Below are positions 15,875 to 24,171 of a DNA stretch of 24,172 nt, one piece after another. The position numbers were made by a program, and so were the translations under genes. The notes beneath the pieces were generated by a model. The model did not search any database, was not told the DNA's origin, and was given only the letters and a program-made list of their open reading frames with translations. Origin of the DNA: Candidatus Neomarinimicrobiota bacterium (GTDB taxonomy: Bacteria; Fidelibacterota; Marinisomatia; Marinisomatales; TCS55); contig JABIDL010000035.1 in NCBI GenBank assembly GCA_018651745.1, forward strand, positions 1 to 24,172. Direction: 5' to 3'. Position 1 is the stretch's first letter. Each line of letters starts with the position of its first letter.

Positions 15875-18415
15875 TTAATAATCCATATCCATCATGCCGC
15901 CGCCTTCTCCTCCTCGGCCCATACCTTCGCGGCTCCAACGGCGCTTCTGCTCAAGCTTCCCAAAATTATAATTGAGCACCAACGAAACCGTCCGGCGATC
16001 GCGTTTCCGCCATGCATCCATTGTTTGGGTGTAATTCTCGCCGATTAAACTTTCAATATCCTGTTCAGTATAAATCGAAAATTTTCCACTATTGGTAAGG
16101 TCATTGATTTTTAATGTCACTGATAGTCTGCGGTCAAAAAACGATTTTTGAATTCCAAGATCAAAGGTAACCATGGGATCAATATGCCCATAATTGATTT
16201 TCATTTTCCCCCGAAATCGGCTCGTGATTTCGACTTTAGCAATCCCCGGAACCGTCACATTCAAATTCCCGAATCCACCTATTCCACGTGATTCTCCGTT
16301 CAAATCCGATTCGCCGGAACCAAAAGAGCGGGAATTCCAACCGTATGCATTCAGCGTCAGGTTTACAAACGGCATAAATCGAAGATTAAGCATAACGTGA
16401 CCCACAAACCGCTCTGCAAATCCTGCATTGTCTGCTGTCATAATTTCGAATTCTTCGTTCCCTACTACCAAAATGTCGCGGTCCCACCACTGAATCATAT
16501 CTGTAAGACGCTTGTAAGACACACCGGTATTAAACGTCATCGTCCGAGTATTTGTGAAGAAATTGAATTCCAGCGCTTCGCTGTATTCCGGGCGAAGAAA
16601 TGGATTTCCAGTCCGCACATGCGAAGCATCAGTTGTGTTCCTAGGAAACGGGCTCAGCGATCGGCGACGAGGTCTATTCACCCTTTTGCTGTATCCAAAC
16701 TGAATCTTGGTGCTTTTCGAAAAATCGTAGAGTAAAAACGCACTTGGATATACCTGAAAATAAGGATTACTGAAGGGCGACGTTGAAACTGCTGTATCAA
16801 TAATGGCGGTAAAAACATTGACGGAATCAGGTGTAGCAGTTGAACTGCGCGTTACGCTAGCGTCAGTACTTACTTGTTCTGCTCGTGCGCCAAGCTTGAG
16901 ACCCAACTTTTCTGAAATTTTGTGAGAGAGCGTCGCATATACCGCGTGGACATCCTCCTGATAATTGTATGCATACGGCAGACTGAGATAATCAAGGTCC
17001 GTGTTAAACTTCTGGATTGTGCTTTTAAACCCTGTTTCCAAAATTGTCTTTTCACTGAAAGGATGGGTGTAGTCCGAAAGAATCACAATATTGGAATTCT
17101 TTTCATCGGAATGGCTGTGCGCCCCATCCTCCACATGGATATGTTCGTCACCTAATTCGTCGGTGCCTTCCACATCTTCTTCTATTTCCTCATCCACAGA
17201 GGAATTGTGGGTAATGTCAATTATGAGGTCCCGTTCCTGTTCATCAAAATCACGGTCGTACCTGAAGGACCAGTCCATTGTGGATCCCTTGTCCCATTCC
17301 ACACTTTGCTGTTCACCGTAATCAGGCTCAATATAATCTATGATTGTTCTGTCGCGTTTATCATGCGACTCAAATGTAGACGTGAGAGAAAATGTATTTT
17401 TCGAACCGAGGTAATAATCGGCGCCTAATCGAAACGAAATACTTTCCGGCTCTCGAATCCTGAGTGTATTCTGATTCATGATATTGATTGAATCTGTGTA
17501 TATATAATTGAACAATCTGGCGCCATCGCCATAGCGATTGCCAAGCCGATAACTTCCGTTCCCGGTCAAGTTCCAATTATTCATGCGGTAGTTCAGCATT
17601 CCGGAACCGTTGTATTTCCCGTATTCCCCTGCGGAAAGAGATGTGTTACCATTGAAGCCTTCAAAAATACCCCGCTTCAAAATGATATTAATAATTCCGC
17701 CCATACCGTCTGGATCATATTTCGCTGACGGATTTGAAATAACCTCTACGCGTTCAATCATAGCAGCGGGAATGTTATCGACCATTGCACGTCGGTCTCC
17801 GTGGGTCATACCGCTGGGTTTTCCGTCAATGAGCACGGTTACGTTTTGGTCTCCTCGAAGACTAATATTTCCGTCGATATCCACGTCCACATTTGGGATT
17901 TTCTTGAGGGCATCTTCTGCCGTTCCGCCGGCTACAGTAAGACTTTTATCTACATTAAATATCTGCTTATCAATAGTCTGTATATAAGAAGGTGCATCTT
18001 CAATCACGTCCACTGCTTCCATTTGGACAGCAGTAATTTTGAGTCCTATCCGACCAAGATTCAATTCTGTACTACCACCTTCACCGGGAAACAATTTAAA
18101 CGGACCAAGTACCTTTTTTTCATATCCGATGAATTGGATAACCACTGAATAACGTCCAAGCTGAAGTTCCTTTATTTTGAAAGATCCATCCTTTTGGGTA
18201 AGCCCGCCGGAAACAATTGTTTGGTTACGACCACTGATGATAGATACAGAAGCGTATTCTATCGGGTTCCCGTTCATGGAGTCCAAAACCGTTCCTTCAA
18301 TTACGCCAATCTTTGGCATCATGGATGGGTCAAATTTCCGGCCACCGCCTCTTTGGGAAAAAGCTAATGTGAGTCCCAAAATAGATAAAAATAATGCTGT
18401 ACTAAAATGTTTCAT
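15875..18415 (-). CDS. TonB-dependent outer-membrane receptor (outer membrane beta-barrel family)
   Basis: An 846-residue receptor with a signal peptide (1-20), a carboxypeptidase-regulatory-like beta-sandwich (about 36-120, 'GVIEGTVLDSMNGNPIEYASVSI'), a plug domain (about 145-250, including 'NISLRGDQNVTVLIDGKPSG' and 'GMGGIINIILKRG') and a beta-barrel of the PF14905-like type to the C-terminus. It should import a ligand too large for porins using TonB energy, but the substrate is not evident and no SusD-like partner is adjacent. An extracellular-loop insertion at about 408-440 is acidic and His-rich (H425, H427, H433, H435). The C-terminus is Gly/Met-rich (GGEGGGMMDMDY) beyond the usual terminal strand. 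AAGGA lies 6 bases before the ATG. A 6-bp dyad sits in its leader. Confidence 0.9.
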   Translation of the reverse strand: MKHFSTALFLSILGLTLAFSQRGGGRKFDPSMMPKIGVIEGTVLDSMNGNPIEYASVSIISGRNQTIVSGGLTQKDGSFKIKELQLGRYSVVIQFIGYEKKVLGPFKLFPGEGGSTELNLGRIGLKITAVQMEAVDVIEDAPSYIQTIDKQIFNVDKSLTVAGGTAEDALKKIPNVDVDIDGNISLRGDQNVTVLIDGKPSGMTHGDRRAMVDNIPAAMIERVEVISNPSAKYDPDGMGGIINIILKRGIFEGFNGNTSLSAGEYGKYNGSGMLNYRMNNWNLTGNGSYRLGNRYGDGARLFNYIYTDSINIMNQNTLRIREPESISFRLGADYYLGSKNTFSLTSTFESHDKRDRTIIDYIEPDYGEQQSVEWDKGSTMDWSFRYDRDFDEQERDLIIDITHNSSVDEEIEEDVEGTDELGDEHIHVEDGAHSHSDEKNSNIVILSDYTHPFSEKTILETGFKSTIQKFNTDLDYLSLPYAYNYQEDVHAVYATLSHKISEKLGLKLGARAEQVSTDASVTRSSTATPDSVNVFTAIIDTAVSTSPFSNPYFQVYPSAFLLYDFSKSTKIQFGYSKRVNRPRRRSLSPFPRNTTDASHVRTGNPFLRPEYSEALEFNFFTNTRTMTFNTGVSYKRLTDMIQWWDRDILVVGNEEFEIMTADNAGFAERFVGHVMLNLRFMPFVNLTLNAYGWNSRSFGSGESDLNGESRGIGGFGNLNVTVPGIAKVEITSRFRGKMKINYGHIDPMVTFDLGIQKSFFDRRLSVTLKINDLTNSGKFSIYTEQDIESLIGENYTQTMDAWRKRDRRTVSLVLNYNFGKLEQKRRWSREGMGRGGEGGGMMDMDY

Positions 18416-18437
18416 AAAATTCCTTAGTTAGTGGTTG

Positions 18438-18458
18438 GATGTCACTAAATGAGACATC
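18438..18458. repeat. 6-bp dyad in the leader of the TonB receptor gene
   Basis: GATGTC (18438-18443) and GACATC (18453-18458) are perfect inverted halves 9 bases apart, about 23 bases upstream of the receptor ATG. This could be a regulator operator or a small leader hairpin. Short dyads of this size arise by chance, so confidence is low. The rest of the 119-base gap up to the tRNA has an AT-rich stretch (CTTTTTCTTTT on the minus strand) without a clear stem. Confidence 0.25.
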
Positions 18459-18534
18459 AAAACAGCGTGAAAGTTAAAAAGTTCCTGGTAATGTTTATAG
18501 AAAAGAAAAAGCCACATTAATGGAGTATTTTTTG

Positions 18535-18608
<74 letters not shown>

Positions 18609-18705
18609 ATCGGTTTTTAAAATCTTTTCAATAAGCTGCCCGCACGATCGTTAATTCTGTTAAAATGCGCCGGCGAACTTATAAAGAGAAAGCAAATCCT
18701 ACAAC

Positions 18706-19722
18706 CTATTCTAATCGATATATTTTTAAATAAATCGGCATATGATCCGAATAACCTCCGAGCAGTTTATTTCCCGCCCAAAATCTGAAGGGAGAACCGT
18801 CGTATTTTCCAACATGCTGACGGTATTCCGGGCCATCAAACACCCGCTCTGACCCGTTTACAAACGTAAGATTTTTTTCATCCCAAAGTCCCGAACTGAT
18901 GATCAAATGATCGTACACCATATCTTTCCCACCATATTTATAAGTACTACCTTCTTTATTCCTGTGATATGGTTCCATCACATTCCATAAAATAGTATCC
19001 CTACCATTTACCTTCGTTTTGTCCATATTTGCGCCGAGATGCTCCACAATAGATGGATCGATCGGCTCATCGTTTAAGTCACCCATAATCACTATTTCCG
19101 CATTTGGATTATATTCCAGCAGGCGCTCAACTTCCTTCCGCAGGGTTCTCGCAGCCGCTGCCCGAAACGGAATAGTTTTTTCCACACCGCCATATTTTGA
19201 TGGCCAATGATTGACAAACACATGCAAAATCTGTTCTTCAAATTTCAATGTGGCATGAAGAATGTCTCGTGTAGGTTTTCCGGATGGAAGCAATACTTTG
19301 ATTTTCCGTGAATCTACAAGCCAAAGTTTTTCCGGATTGTAAAAAAGTGCAACATCAATCCCGCGAAAATCAGCAGATTCATAATGCACAATCTGGTATT
19401 CAAATGATGGAACACGAGAATCCAAATCTTTCAGGACTGCTTCATTCTCAATTTCGCAGAGTCCAAGAACATCGGCACCTATCTTGCTAATAACAGAAGC
19501 GATATTGTTCATTTTCAAATTATAAATTCCTTTATTTATGCGCTTTTTCCCACCTATAGCAAATTCATTATCATTCTTATACGGATCGTCTTCTAAGTCA
19601 AAAACATTCTCAACGTTCCAGAATCCAACGGTAAGCGTATCGCCAGCAAAAATAGGTGTGATGCAGATCAAAGCACTTAATACCAGAGCCTGTTTAACTT
19701 TTTTATATGAAACTTTATGCAT
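18706..19722 (-). CDS. Exported endonuclease/exonuclease/phosphatase-family protein
   Basis: A metal-dependent phosphoesterase of the EEP superfamily (DNase I-like). Motifs in order: FWNVENVFD, LCEIENE (metal-binding Glu), NHWPSKYGG, IMGDLNDEP, YKYGGKDMVYDHLI and the closing SDHMPIYL (catalytic Asp-His). With the start at 19722 the product is 338 residues and has a signal peptide MHKVSYKKVKQ then ALVLSALICITPIFAG, so it is probably periplasmic or secreted. A GAGG lies 4 bases before this ATG. An in-frame TTG at 19788 has an even better AAGGAGG 4 bases upstream and would add 22 Arg-rich residues; both starts may be used. Related proteins are secreted nucleases; the substrate here is not known. 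It follows der by about 36 to 102 bases depending on start. Confidence 0.85.
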   Translation of the reverse strand: MHKVSYKKVKQALVLSALICITPIFAGDTLTVGFWNVENVFDLEDDPYKNDNEFAIGGKKRINKGIYNLKMNNIASVISKIGADVLGLCEIENEAVLKDLDSRVPSFEYQIVHYESADFRGIDVALFYNPEKLWLVDSRKIKVLLPSGKPTRDILHATLKFEEQILHVFVNHWPSKYGGVEKTIPFRAAAARTLRKEVERLLEYNPNAEIVIMGDLNDEPIDPSIVEHLGANMDKTKVNGRDTILWNVMEPYHRNKEGSTYKYGGKDMVYDHLIISSGLWDEKNLTFVNGSERVFDGPEYRQHVGKYDGSPFRFWAGNKLLGGYSDHMPIYLKIYRLE

Positions 19723-19747
19723 AAATCCTCGTATGGTTAATTTAAAG

Positions 19748-19817
19748 CGGGTACGGAAATTACTCTTGCCTAACCTGAAAAACCTCAAGTTACCTCCTTG
19801 GTTTAGGTCCGTGCCCG
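19748..19817. repeat. Imperfect long hairpin enclosing an SD and TTG start
   Basis: On the minus strand CGGGCACGGA (19817-19808) can pair with TCCGTACCCG (19757-19748, one mismatch). An inner pair, CCTAAACC with GGTTAGG, encloses AAGGAGG (19799-19793) and the TTG at 19788. The stem therefore overlaps the alternative N-terminus of the EEP-family gene and follows the der stop codon by 7 bases. It may be a der terminator-like structure or a translation-control element. On the plus strand the right arm is followed by six Ts. Confidence 0.4.
19793..19799 (-). promoter_or_regulatory. Consensus ribosome-binding site before alternative TTG start
   Basis: AAGGAGG lies four bases before a TTG (19788) that is in frame with the EEP-family gene. 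It is one of the strongest ribosome-binding sequences in the window and competes with the GAGG before the ATG at 19722 for choice of start. Confidence 0.5.
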
Positions 19818-19824
19818 TTTTTTC

Positions 19825-21141
19825 TTATTTTTTCCTGAATGTTAATTTTATCGGCACACCTTTAAACCCAAACGATTTTCTCAATTTATTCTCAAGATAT
19901 CGCTTATAAGTAATTGGCATCAAGTTTGGATAATTAGTAAACAGGGCAAAAATTGGCGGACCATAATGTACTTGGGTCATGTATTTGATTTTGATATTCT
20001 TTCCCTTAACCGCAGGCGGGTTCAATTCCCTTGTAGCCGAATTCAAAAATGCATTCAACTTTGATGTGGAAATAGATTGATTGCGAGCTTCGTGTACGCC
20101 ATCAGCCGCTTCTAGCACAGCCGATATTCGTTGTTTGGTCTTGGCGGAAATAAATAATATAGGAAAATGCGCAAGCTCTCGGTATTGGTATCGCATCTCC
20201 TTTTCGTATTCAGAAAGTGTTGCAGAATCTTTTTCTACAAGATCCCATTTATTCACAATTAGTACCATGCCCTTACCGGATTTTATAATGAGGTTTGCGA
20301 TGGATTTGTCCTGCTTGCCGAATGCTTTATTTCCGTCAATCATCATCAGCGCTACATCGCATGCCTGAATAGATCTTCTGCTCCTTACCGTGCTGTAAAA
20401 TTCGATATTATCCATGGCTTTGCTTTTTTTTCGAAGCCCGGCCGTGTCAATCAGAGTGATGTCTTTCCCATGCCATTTCAAATTAGAGTCCACCGCATCG
20501 CGTGTGGTACCCGGGACATTTGTAACAATTGAATTTTCTTTTCTCAATAAAGCATTTGCCAAGGAGGATTTTCCCACATTCGGCATTCCAACAATGGCAA
20601 GGCGTAAATCCTGGTGTGGTTCTTCGTCCTGAGGATCGAATGTGAGATTTAGTTTTGCAACTATTTCATCAAGAAGATCACCGGTGAGTCTTCCAGTCAA
20701 CGCAGAAAAAGGGATTAACGGTTCTAACCCAAATTCATGAAACGCATTTATCCTTTCCTCGGATTCCAAAGTGTCACACTTATTCACAGCAACAATCAGT
20801 TTTTTTCCTGATTTCCGAACAAACTGTGCCAGGGTTTTGTCACTGGCAGTTGGATCTTCTCTACCATCCACCATAAATAAGACAAGATCTGCTTCATCAA
20901 TGGCTTGGCGGGCTTGCTCGCGGACTGCTGCTGTAAACGCATCTTCATCCACAGGAATATATCCACCTGTATCGACAAATTGAAGTGTATGGCCGGTCCA
21001 TTCGGTAATTCCGTACACACGATCTCGGGTGATACCTTCCTGGGGATCCACAATCGCCTTCCGCTGTTTGAGCAGGCGATTAAAAAAGGTGGACTTCCCA
21101 ACGTTGGGACGTCCGACAATTGCTATGAGTGGAGTTGCCAT
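19825..21141 (-). CDS. der: Ribosome biogenesis GTPase Der (EngA)
   Basis: The essential double GTPase that assists 50S subunit assembly in the cytoplasm. The 438-residue protein has two complete G domains. The first has GRPNVGKS (10-17), DTGG (57-60) and NKCD (120-123); the second has GMPNVGKSS (185-193), DTAG (232-235) and NKWD (297-300). A C-terminal KH-like domain follows, ending 'YLENKLRKSFGFKGVPIKLTFRKK', the typical Der terminus. Length is as expected. The ATG at 21141 lacks a clear ribosome-binding sequence. It lies 138 bases after the acyl-CoA synthetase gene. Confidence 0.97.
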   Translation of the reverse strand: MATPLIAIVGRPNVGKSTFFNRLLKQRKAIVDPQEGITRDRVYGITEWTGHTLQFVDTGGYIPVDEDAFTAAVREQARQAIDEADLVLFMVDGREDPTASDKTLAQFVRKSGKKLIVAVNKCDTLESEERINAFHEFGLEPLIPFSALTGRLTGDLLDEIVAKLNLTFDPQDEEPHQDLRLAIVGMPNVGKSSLANALLRKENSIVTNVPGTTRDAVDSNLKWHGKDITLIDTAGLRKKSKAMDNIEFYSTVRSRRSIQACDVALMMIDGNKAFGKQDKSIANLIIKSGKGMVLIVNKWDLVEKDSATLSEYEKEMRYQYRELAHFPILFISAKTKQRISAVLEAADGVHEARNQSISTSKLNAFLNSATRELNPPAVKGKNIKIKYMTQVHYGPPIFALFTNYPNLMPITYKRYLENKLRKSFGFKGVPIKLTFRKK

Positions 21142-21242
21142 GATTGATTTTTTTCTTGATTTAAGTCGGGGAAATTACAACGCCTGGATCAAAAGTCAGC
21201 AGGATGGAATAAGAATACTATTCGCGCTACATCGCAGTAAAT

Positions 21243-21261
21243 GTGATAATTATTTTATCAC
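21243..21261. repeat. AT-rich 7-bp dyad upstream of der
   Basis: GTGATAA (21243-21249) and TTATCAC (21255-21261) form a perfect stem with a 5-base loop about 20 bases after the acyl-CoA synthetase stop codon. On the minus strand it is followed by ATTTACTG, so a strong terminator is unlikely. It may be an mRNA-end hairpin or an operator for der. The rest of the 138-base gap shows nothing else I can support. Confidence 0.3.
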
Positions 21262-21279
21262 TTTAGTAGTTACATGGAA

Positions 21280-23109
21280 TTATTCAGCGTAAAGCGAATC
21301 GATGGTGTCGGACCACTTGGTGTAAATCTTGGCGCGTTTGATTTTAAACGTCGGTGTTACTTCATCATCCACCATCGTGAAATCTCGAGGAAGTACTGCG
21401 AATTTTCGGATATTTTCTACCTGCGCATACATGGTATTAACTTTATCAACGCCTTCCTGAATTTCGCTCAGAATATCCGGATCGGCAGCGAATTCTGCGA
21501 CAGTTTTTCCTTTGGATTCCAAAGTGGAAAGCAGTTCTGTTGGTTTGATATTGGAAATATCAACTCCCATTTTTTCCTTGAGTAAATATCCTACATCGAG
21601 GGTAATCAATGCCGTGCAAAAATGACGGTTATCTCCGATCATAACGGCCTGCGCCACTGCCGGAATTTCCCTAATATCCTGCTCAATCGGAATTGGTGCA
21701 ATGTTCTTTCCTCCGGACGTTACCAAAATTTCTTTTTTCCGTCCTGTAATATATAGGAAGCCCTCATCATCAAATTTTCCAACATCACCGGAATACAGCC
21801 AGCCGTCTTTCAAGCAAGCGTCCGTTTCTTCTTGATCTTTGTAATAACCTAAAAATACGTTTGATCCTTTTAGCATTATTTCGCCATCATCTGCGATTTT
21901 CACTTCCGTTCCAGGAAAAGCCGGTCCAACGGATCCGGGTTTGTTATTCCACGGACGATTAAAAGATGTCGGCCCGGATCCTTCAGATTGTCCATATACT
22001 TCCACAACCATAATATCCAAACTCGCAAATAGCTTTAAAATATCAGCATTGATTGGAGCTGCACCGGTTACACCAACCTTCAGATTGTTGAGACCGAGCG
22101 CATTTTTTACTTTACTGAACAATAGTTTGTTCGCTACATTGTATTTCCATCCGCCACCAGATCCCCCACGGAAAATATCAGCATTGTGTTCCTCTCCTGC
22201 TTGCAGAGAAAAGTTGACAATTTTTTCTTTGAGACCGCTCGCTTCGCCAAGCTTTTCTTTAAGACCGGCATAAAATTTTTCCCAAATACGCGGTACTCCG
22301 AATAAAATAGAAGGCTTTACTTCCTTCAAATTGTCTAGCACATCCAAAAGTCCGGTAGCAAAATATACTTTCCATCCTGTAATAATAGGTGCATGGATCG
22401 TAAACATTTGCTCGGCAATATGTGATAAAGGCAGATACGAAAGCGATGTATTATCCGACGTGAATTTCAACATATCAATCGCCTGACTGGCAGTCCACAC
22501 CAGATTTTTGTTCGAAAGCATCACTGCTTTTGGCGGACCTGTGGTTCCGGAAGTATAAATAAACGTAGCCGGTTCATTCGCCGATGTATTGCAGTAAAGT
22601 TCTTCCACTTTCGTTTTGTCGTTATCCGAGCCGATACCCATAAACGTTTGCCAATCCATATACAAATCATCTGCAATGTCCTCGCACCGGATCATGCCTA
22701 ACACATGTTTGAGATGGTGAAGATTCCCCCGTTTCGCTGCAACTTTATCCCACTGATCTTTGTTTTCCAAAAGCAATATAGTTGATTCGGAATGATTCAA
22801 AATGTAGGCAATTTCTTCAGGTGAATTTGTGGTATAAATGCCGGCGGGAATTGCGCCGATCATAATAGCGGCAAGGTCCATCACTACCCATTCGTAACAG
22901 TTGAAACCGAGAATACAAACCGTATCACCTTTACCCATGCCGAGTTTTACCAATCCGGCAGCAGCAGTGTGCACATCACTCGCATATTGACTCCAACTGA
23001 TGTCGTGCCATTCGCCATCTTTTTTAAACGCTATTCCGGCCACATTTCCTTGTATTTCGGCCTGCTTGAATAAATGGGTTACGGTATTTTCAAACTCTGG
23101 GTGTTTCAT
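21280..23109 (-). CDS. Long-chain acyl-CoA synthetase (AMP-forming)
   Basis: Activates fatty acids to acyl-CoA through an acyl-AMP intermediate. The start at 23109 is set by a GGAGG (23116-23120) six bases upstream; an in-frame TTG at 23133 lacks this support. The 609-residue protein has the AMP-binding P-loop YTSGTTGPPK (about 185-194), the substrate motif VYGQSEGSG, the hinge region GWLYSGDVGKFDDEGFLYITGRKKE and the C-terminal lysine region SGGKNIAP. The size and the insert 'PLSHIAEQMFTIH' match the FadD15/ACSL-like long-chain branch (sometimes annotated as AMP-dependent synthetase). It is cytoplasmic or membrane-associated. It is 65 bases downstream of the DNA glycosylase gene, and no other fatty-acid gene is adjacent. 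Confidence 0.93.
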   Translation of the reverse strand: MKHPEFENTVTHLFKQAEIQGNVAGIAFKKDGEWHDISWSQYASDVHTAAAGLVKLGMGKGDTVCILGFNCYEWVVMDLAAIMIGAIPAGIYTTNSPEEIAYILNHSESTILLLENKDQWDKVAAKRGNLHHLKHVLGMIRCEDIADDLYMDWQTFMGIGSDNDKTKVEELYCNTSANEPATFIYTSGTTGPPKAVMLSNKNLVWTASQAIDMLKFTSDNTSLSYLPLSHIAEQMFTIHAPIITGWKVYFATGLLDVLDNLKEVKPSILFGVPRIWEKFYAGLKEKLGEASGLKEKIVNFSLQAGEEHNADIFRGGSGGGWKYNVANKLLFSKVKNALGLNNLKVGVTGAAPINADILKLFASLDIMVVEVYGQSEGSGPTSFNRPWNNKPGSVGPAFPGTEVKIADDGEIMLKGSNVFLGYYKDQEETDACLKDGWLYSGDVGKFDDEGFLYITGRKKEILVTSGGKNIAPIPIEQDIREIPAVAQAVMIGDNRHFCTALITLDVGYLLKEKMGVDISNIKPTELLSTLESKGKTVAEFAADPDILSEIQEGVDKVNTMYAQVENIRKFAVLPRDFTMVDDEVTPTFKIKRAKIYTKWSDTIDSLYAE

Positions 23110-23115
23110 AGTCAG

Positions 23116-23120
23116 CCTCC
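23116..23120 (-). promoter_or_regulatory. Ribosome-binding site fixing the acyl-CoA synthetase start
   Basis: GGAGG on the minus strand, six bases before the ATG at 23109. It lies inside the reading frame of the longer alternative start and so argues for the shorter protein. Confidence 0.7.
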
Positions 23121-23174
23121 GGTTACTCTTCAAAATTGAACCTGCAATTTAATGGTTGGAATTGATTTTGGCAA

Positions 23175-23732
23175 TCAGCCTAAAAAATTAGATTGAATGT
23201 TCTTCCAGTCATGATATTTTTTGAGAAAAAGTGAATCGAAATCTAATTTATTTCGGTCCTCACTGCTAGATGAATACAGGGTTAAATAATCAAAGACCTC
23301 ATCATACCCAATATGGAATTTATACAAACCCGCTGCGCTAAGAGGGCGAGGATTTTTTTGTTTTCCTCCACCATTAAAGGCTATGGTTTTGATGTTTGGA
23401 TATTTCTTAAAAAAGAGTCTGAAATTATTGGGTTTAGCATTCAAGATATCGCGGTCTGCGCTGGTTTTCCGTTCGCATGAACGGAGCACATCCCAAAGTG
23501 CCACGCCGTGTGATAACGCATATTGTATTTTATCTTTATAGGATGTGGTTGCATTCCATCGCTTTGCAACCGTTTCTTCATCCGATCCTTCCAGAACGGC
23601 GAAGATTAGCGGCCAAAAGAGATTTGTCGCATTCGCGTAATACTGATTCACCTTGAGAGAATCTTTACTTGGAAAAGTACCAAGAATGAGCATCCGGCTG
23701 CTCGCATTTACAATCGGTTTGAATCCCTTCAT
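23175..23732 (-). CDS. Hypoxanthine-DNA-glycosylase-like protein (UDG superfamily family 6)
   Basis: A 185-residue member of the uracil-DNA glycosylase superfamily, closest by motif to DNA-deoxyinosine (hypoxanthine) glycosylases. Visible signatures are LILGTFPS (15-22), YYANATNLFWPL (31-42; the conserved Asn region), HGVALWDVLRSCERK (75-89) and the AFNGGGKQ turn (118-125). The usual LPSxS DNA-intercalating loop near the end is replaced by LYSSSSEDRN. It should excise deaminated adenine (hypoxanthine) and perhaps uracil from DNA in the cytoplasm. Its ATG overlaps the stop of the DUF167 gene as ATGA, so the two are translated together. The altered terminal loop leaves the exact base preference open. 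Confidence 0.82.
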   Translation of the reverse strand: MKGFKPIVNASSRMLILGTFPSKDSLKVNQYYANATNLFWPLIFAVLEGSDEETVAKRWNATTSYKDKIQYALSHGVALWDVLRSCERKTSADRDILNAKPNNFRLFFKKYPNIKTIAFNGGGKQKNPRPLSAAGLYKFHIGYDEVFDYLTLYSSSSEDRNKLDFDSLFLKKYHDWKNIQSNFLG

Positions 23733-23959
23733 TCCAAAATTCGAATCCGTTTTTGTCTGCTGGTCTGCCCGGACACAATTTCGATCTTACTTTTGGGTAC
23801 AGACCAATATTCCGCAAGTGCCGTTTTTACCGCAGCGTTGGCTTTCCCCTTTTCCGGTGTAGAAGTCACGTACACTTTGAGTGTATCAATTTCTTCCGCT
23901 ACGGCGTTTCGCGAAGCACGGGGAATGACCTTTATTTCTATAAATTTGTTGGTGACCAT
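23729..23959 (-). CDS. DUF167 (YggU) family protein
   Basis: A 76-residue protein with the full DUF167/UPF0235 pattern: 'IEIKVIPRASRNAVAEE' strand, 'LKVYVTSTPEKGKANAAVKTALAEYWSVPKSKIEIVSGQTSRQKRIRI'. The family is small, conserved and of unknown biochemical function. It overlaps the following DNA glycosylase gene by four bases (ATGA). Its ATG shares a base with the stop of a possible 14-codon leader frame (TAATG). Confidence 0.9.
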   Translation of the reverse strand: MVTNKFIEIKVIPRASRNAVAEEIDTLKVYVTSTPEKGKANAAVKTALAEYWSVPKSKIEIVSGQTSRQKRIRILE

Positions 23960-24003
23960 TAATAGGAATATACAGACAGCGGAACTAAAACGCCCATTCT
24001 CAT
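23959..24003 (-). CDS. Possible 14-codon leader peptide frame ahead of the DUF167 gene
   Basis: ATG at 24003 opens MRMGVLVPLSVYSY and ends in TAA that overlaps the DUF167 ATG as TAATG. No strong ribosome-binding sequence precedes it (ATTTAGC). The start-stop overlap is the same form as that linking the lipoprotein and copper ATPase genes. It could be a coupling leader, but a chance frame of this size is likely enough that I keep it low. The remaining bases to the tRNA hold no other feature I can support. Confidence 0.2.
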   Translation of the reverse strand: MRMGVLVPLSVYSY

Positions 24004-24099
24004 GCTAAATCTTACGAAGTATGTTTTTGATCAAAGTTACTCCTAATTAAATCATCCTGCCGTCTTTCGTTAAGCTTAGGCTGGGCGTCAATGTGATAG

Positions 24100-24171
24100 A
24101 GCGGGCGATGAGAATCGAACTCACGTCACGAGCTTGGGAAGCTCGGGTAATAACCATTATACGACGCCCGC
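24100..24171 (-). tRNA. tRNA-Gly (CCC)
   Basis: A complete 72-base cloverleaf on the minus strand: acceptor GCGGGCG/CGCCCGC, D-arm GTAT...TTAC, anticodon stem CGAGC/GCTCG with loop TTCCCAA (anticodon CCC), short variable region, T-stem GTGAG/CTCAT around TTCGATT, discriminator T. The anticodon arm closely matches the bacterial tRNA-Gly(CCC) type. CCA is not encoded (CTA follows). Confidence 0.95.

Noticed and set aside
17610-17987. 125-residue plus-strand frame inside the TonB receptor gene
   Set aside because: Antisense to the conserved plug domain, with no independent evidence of coding.
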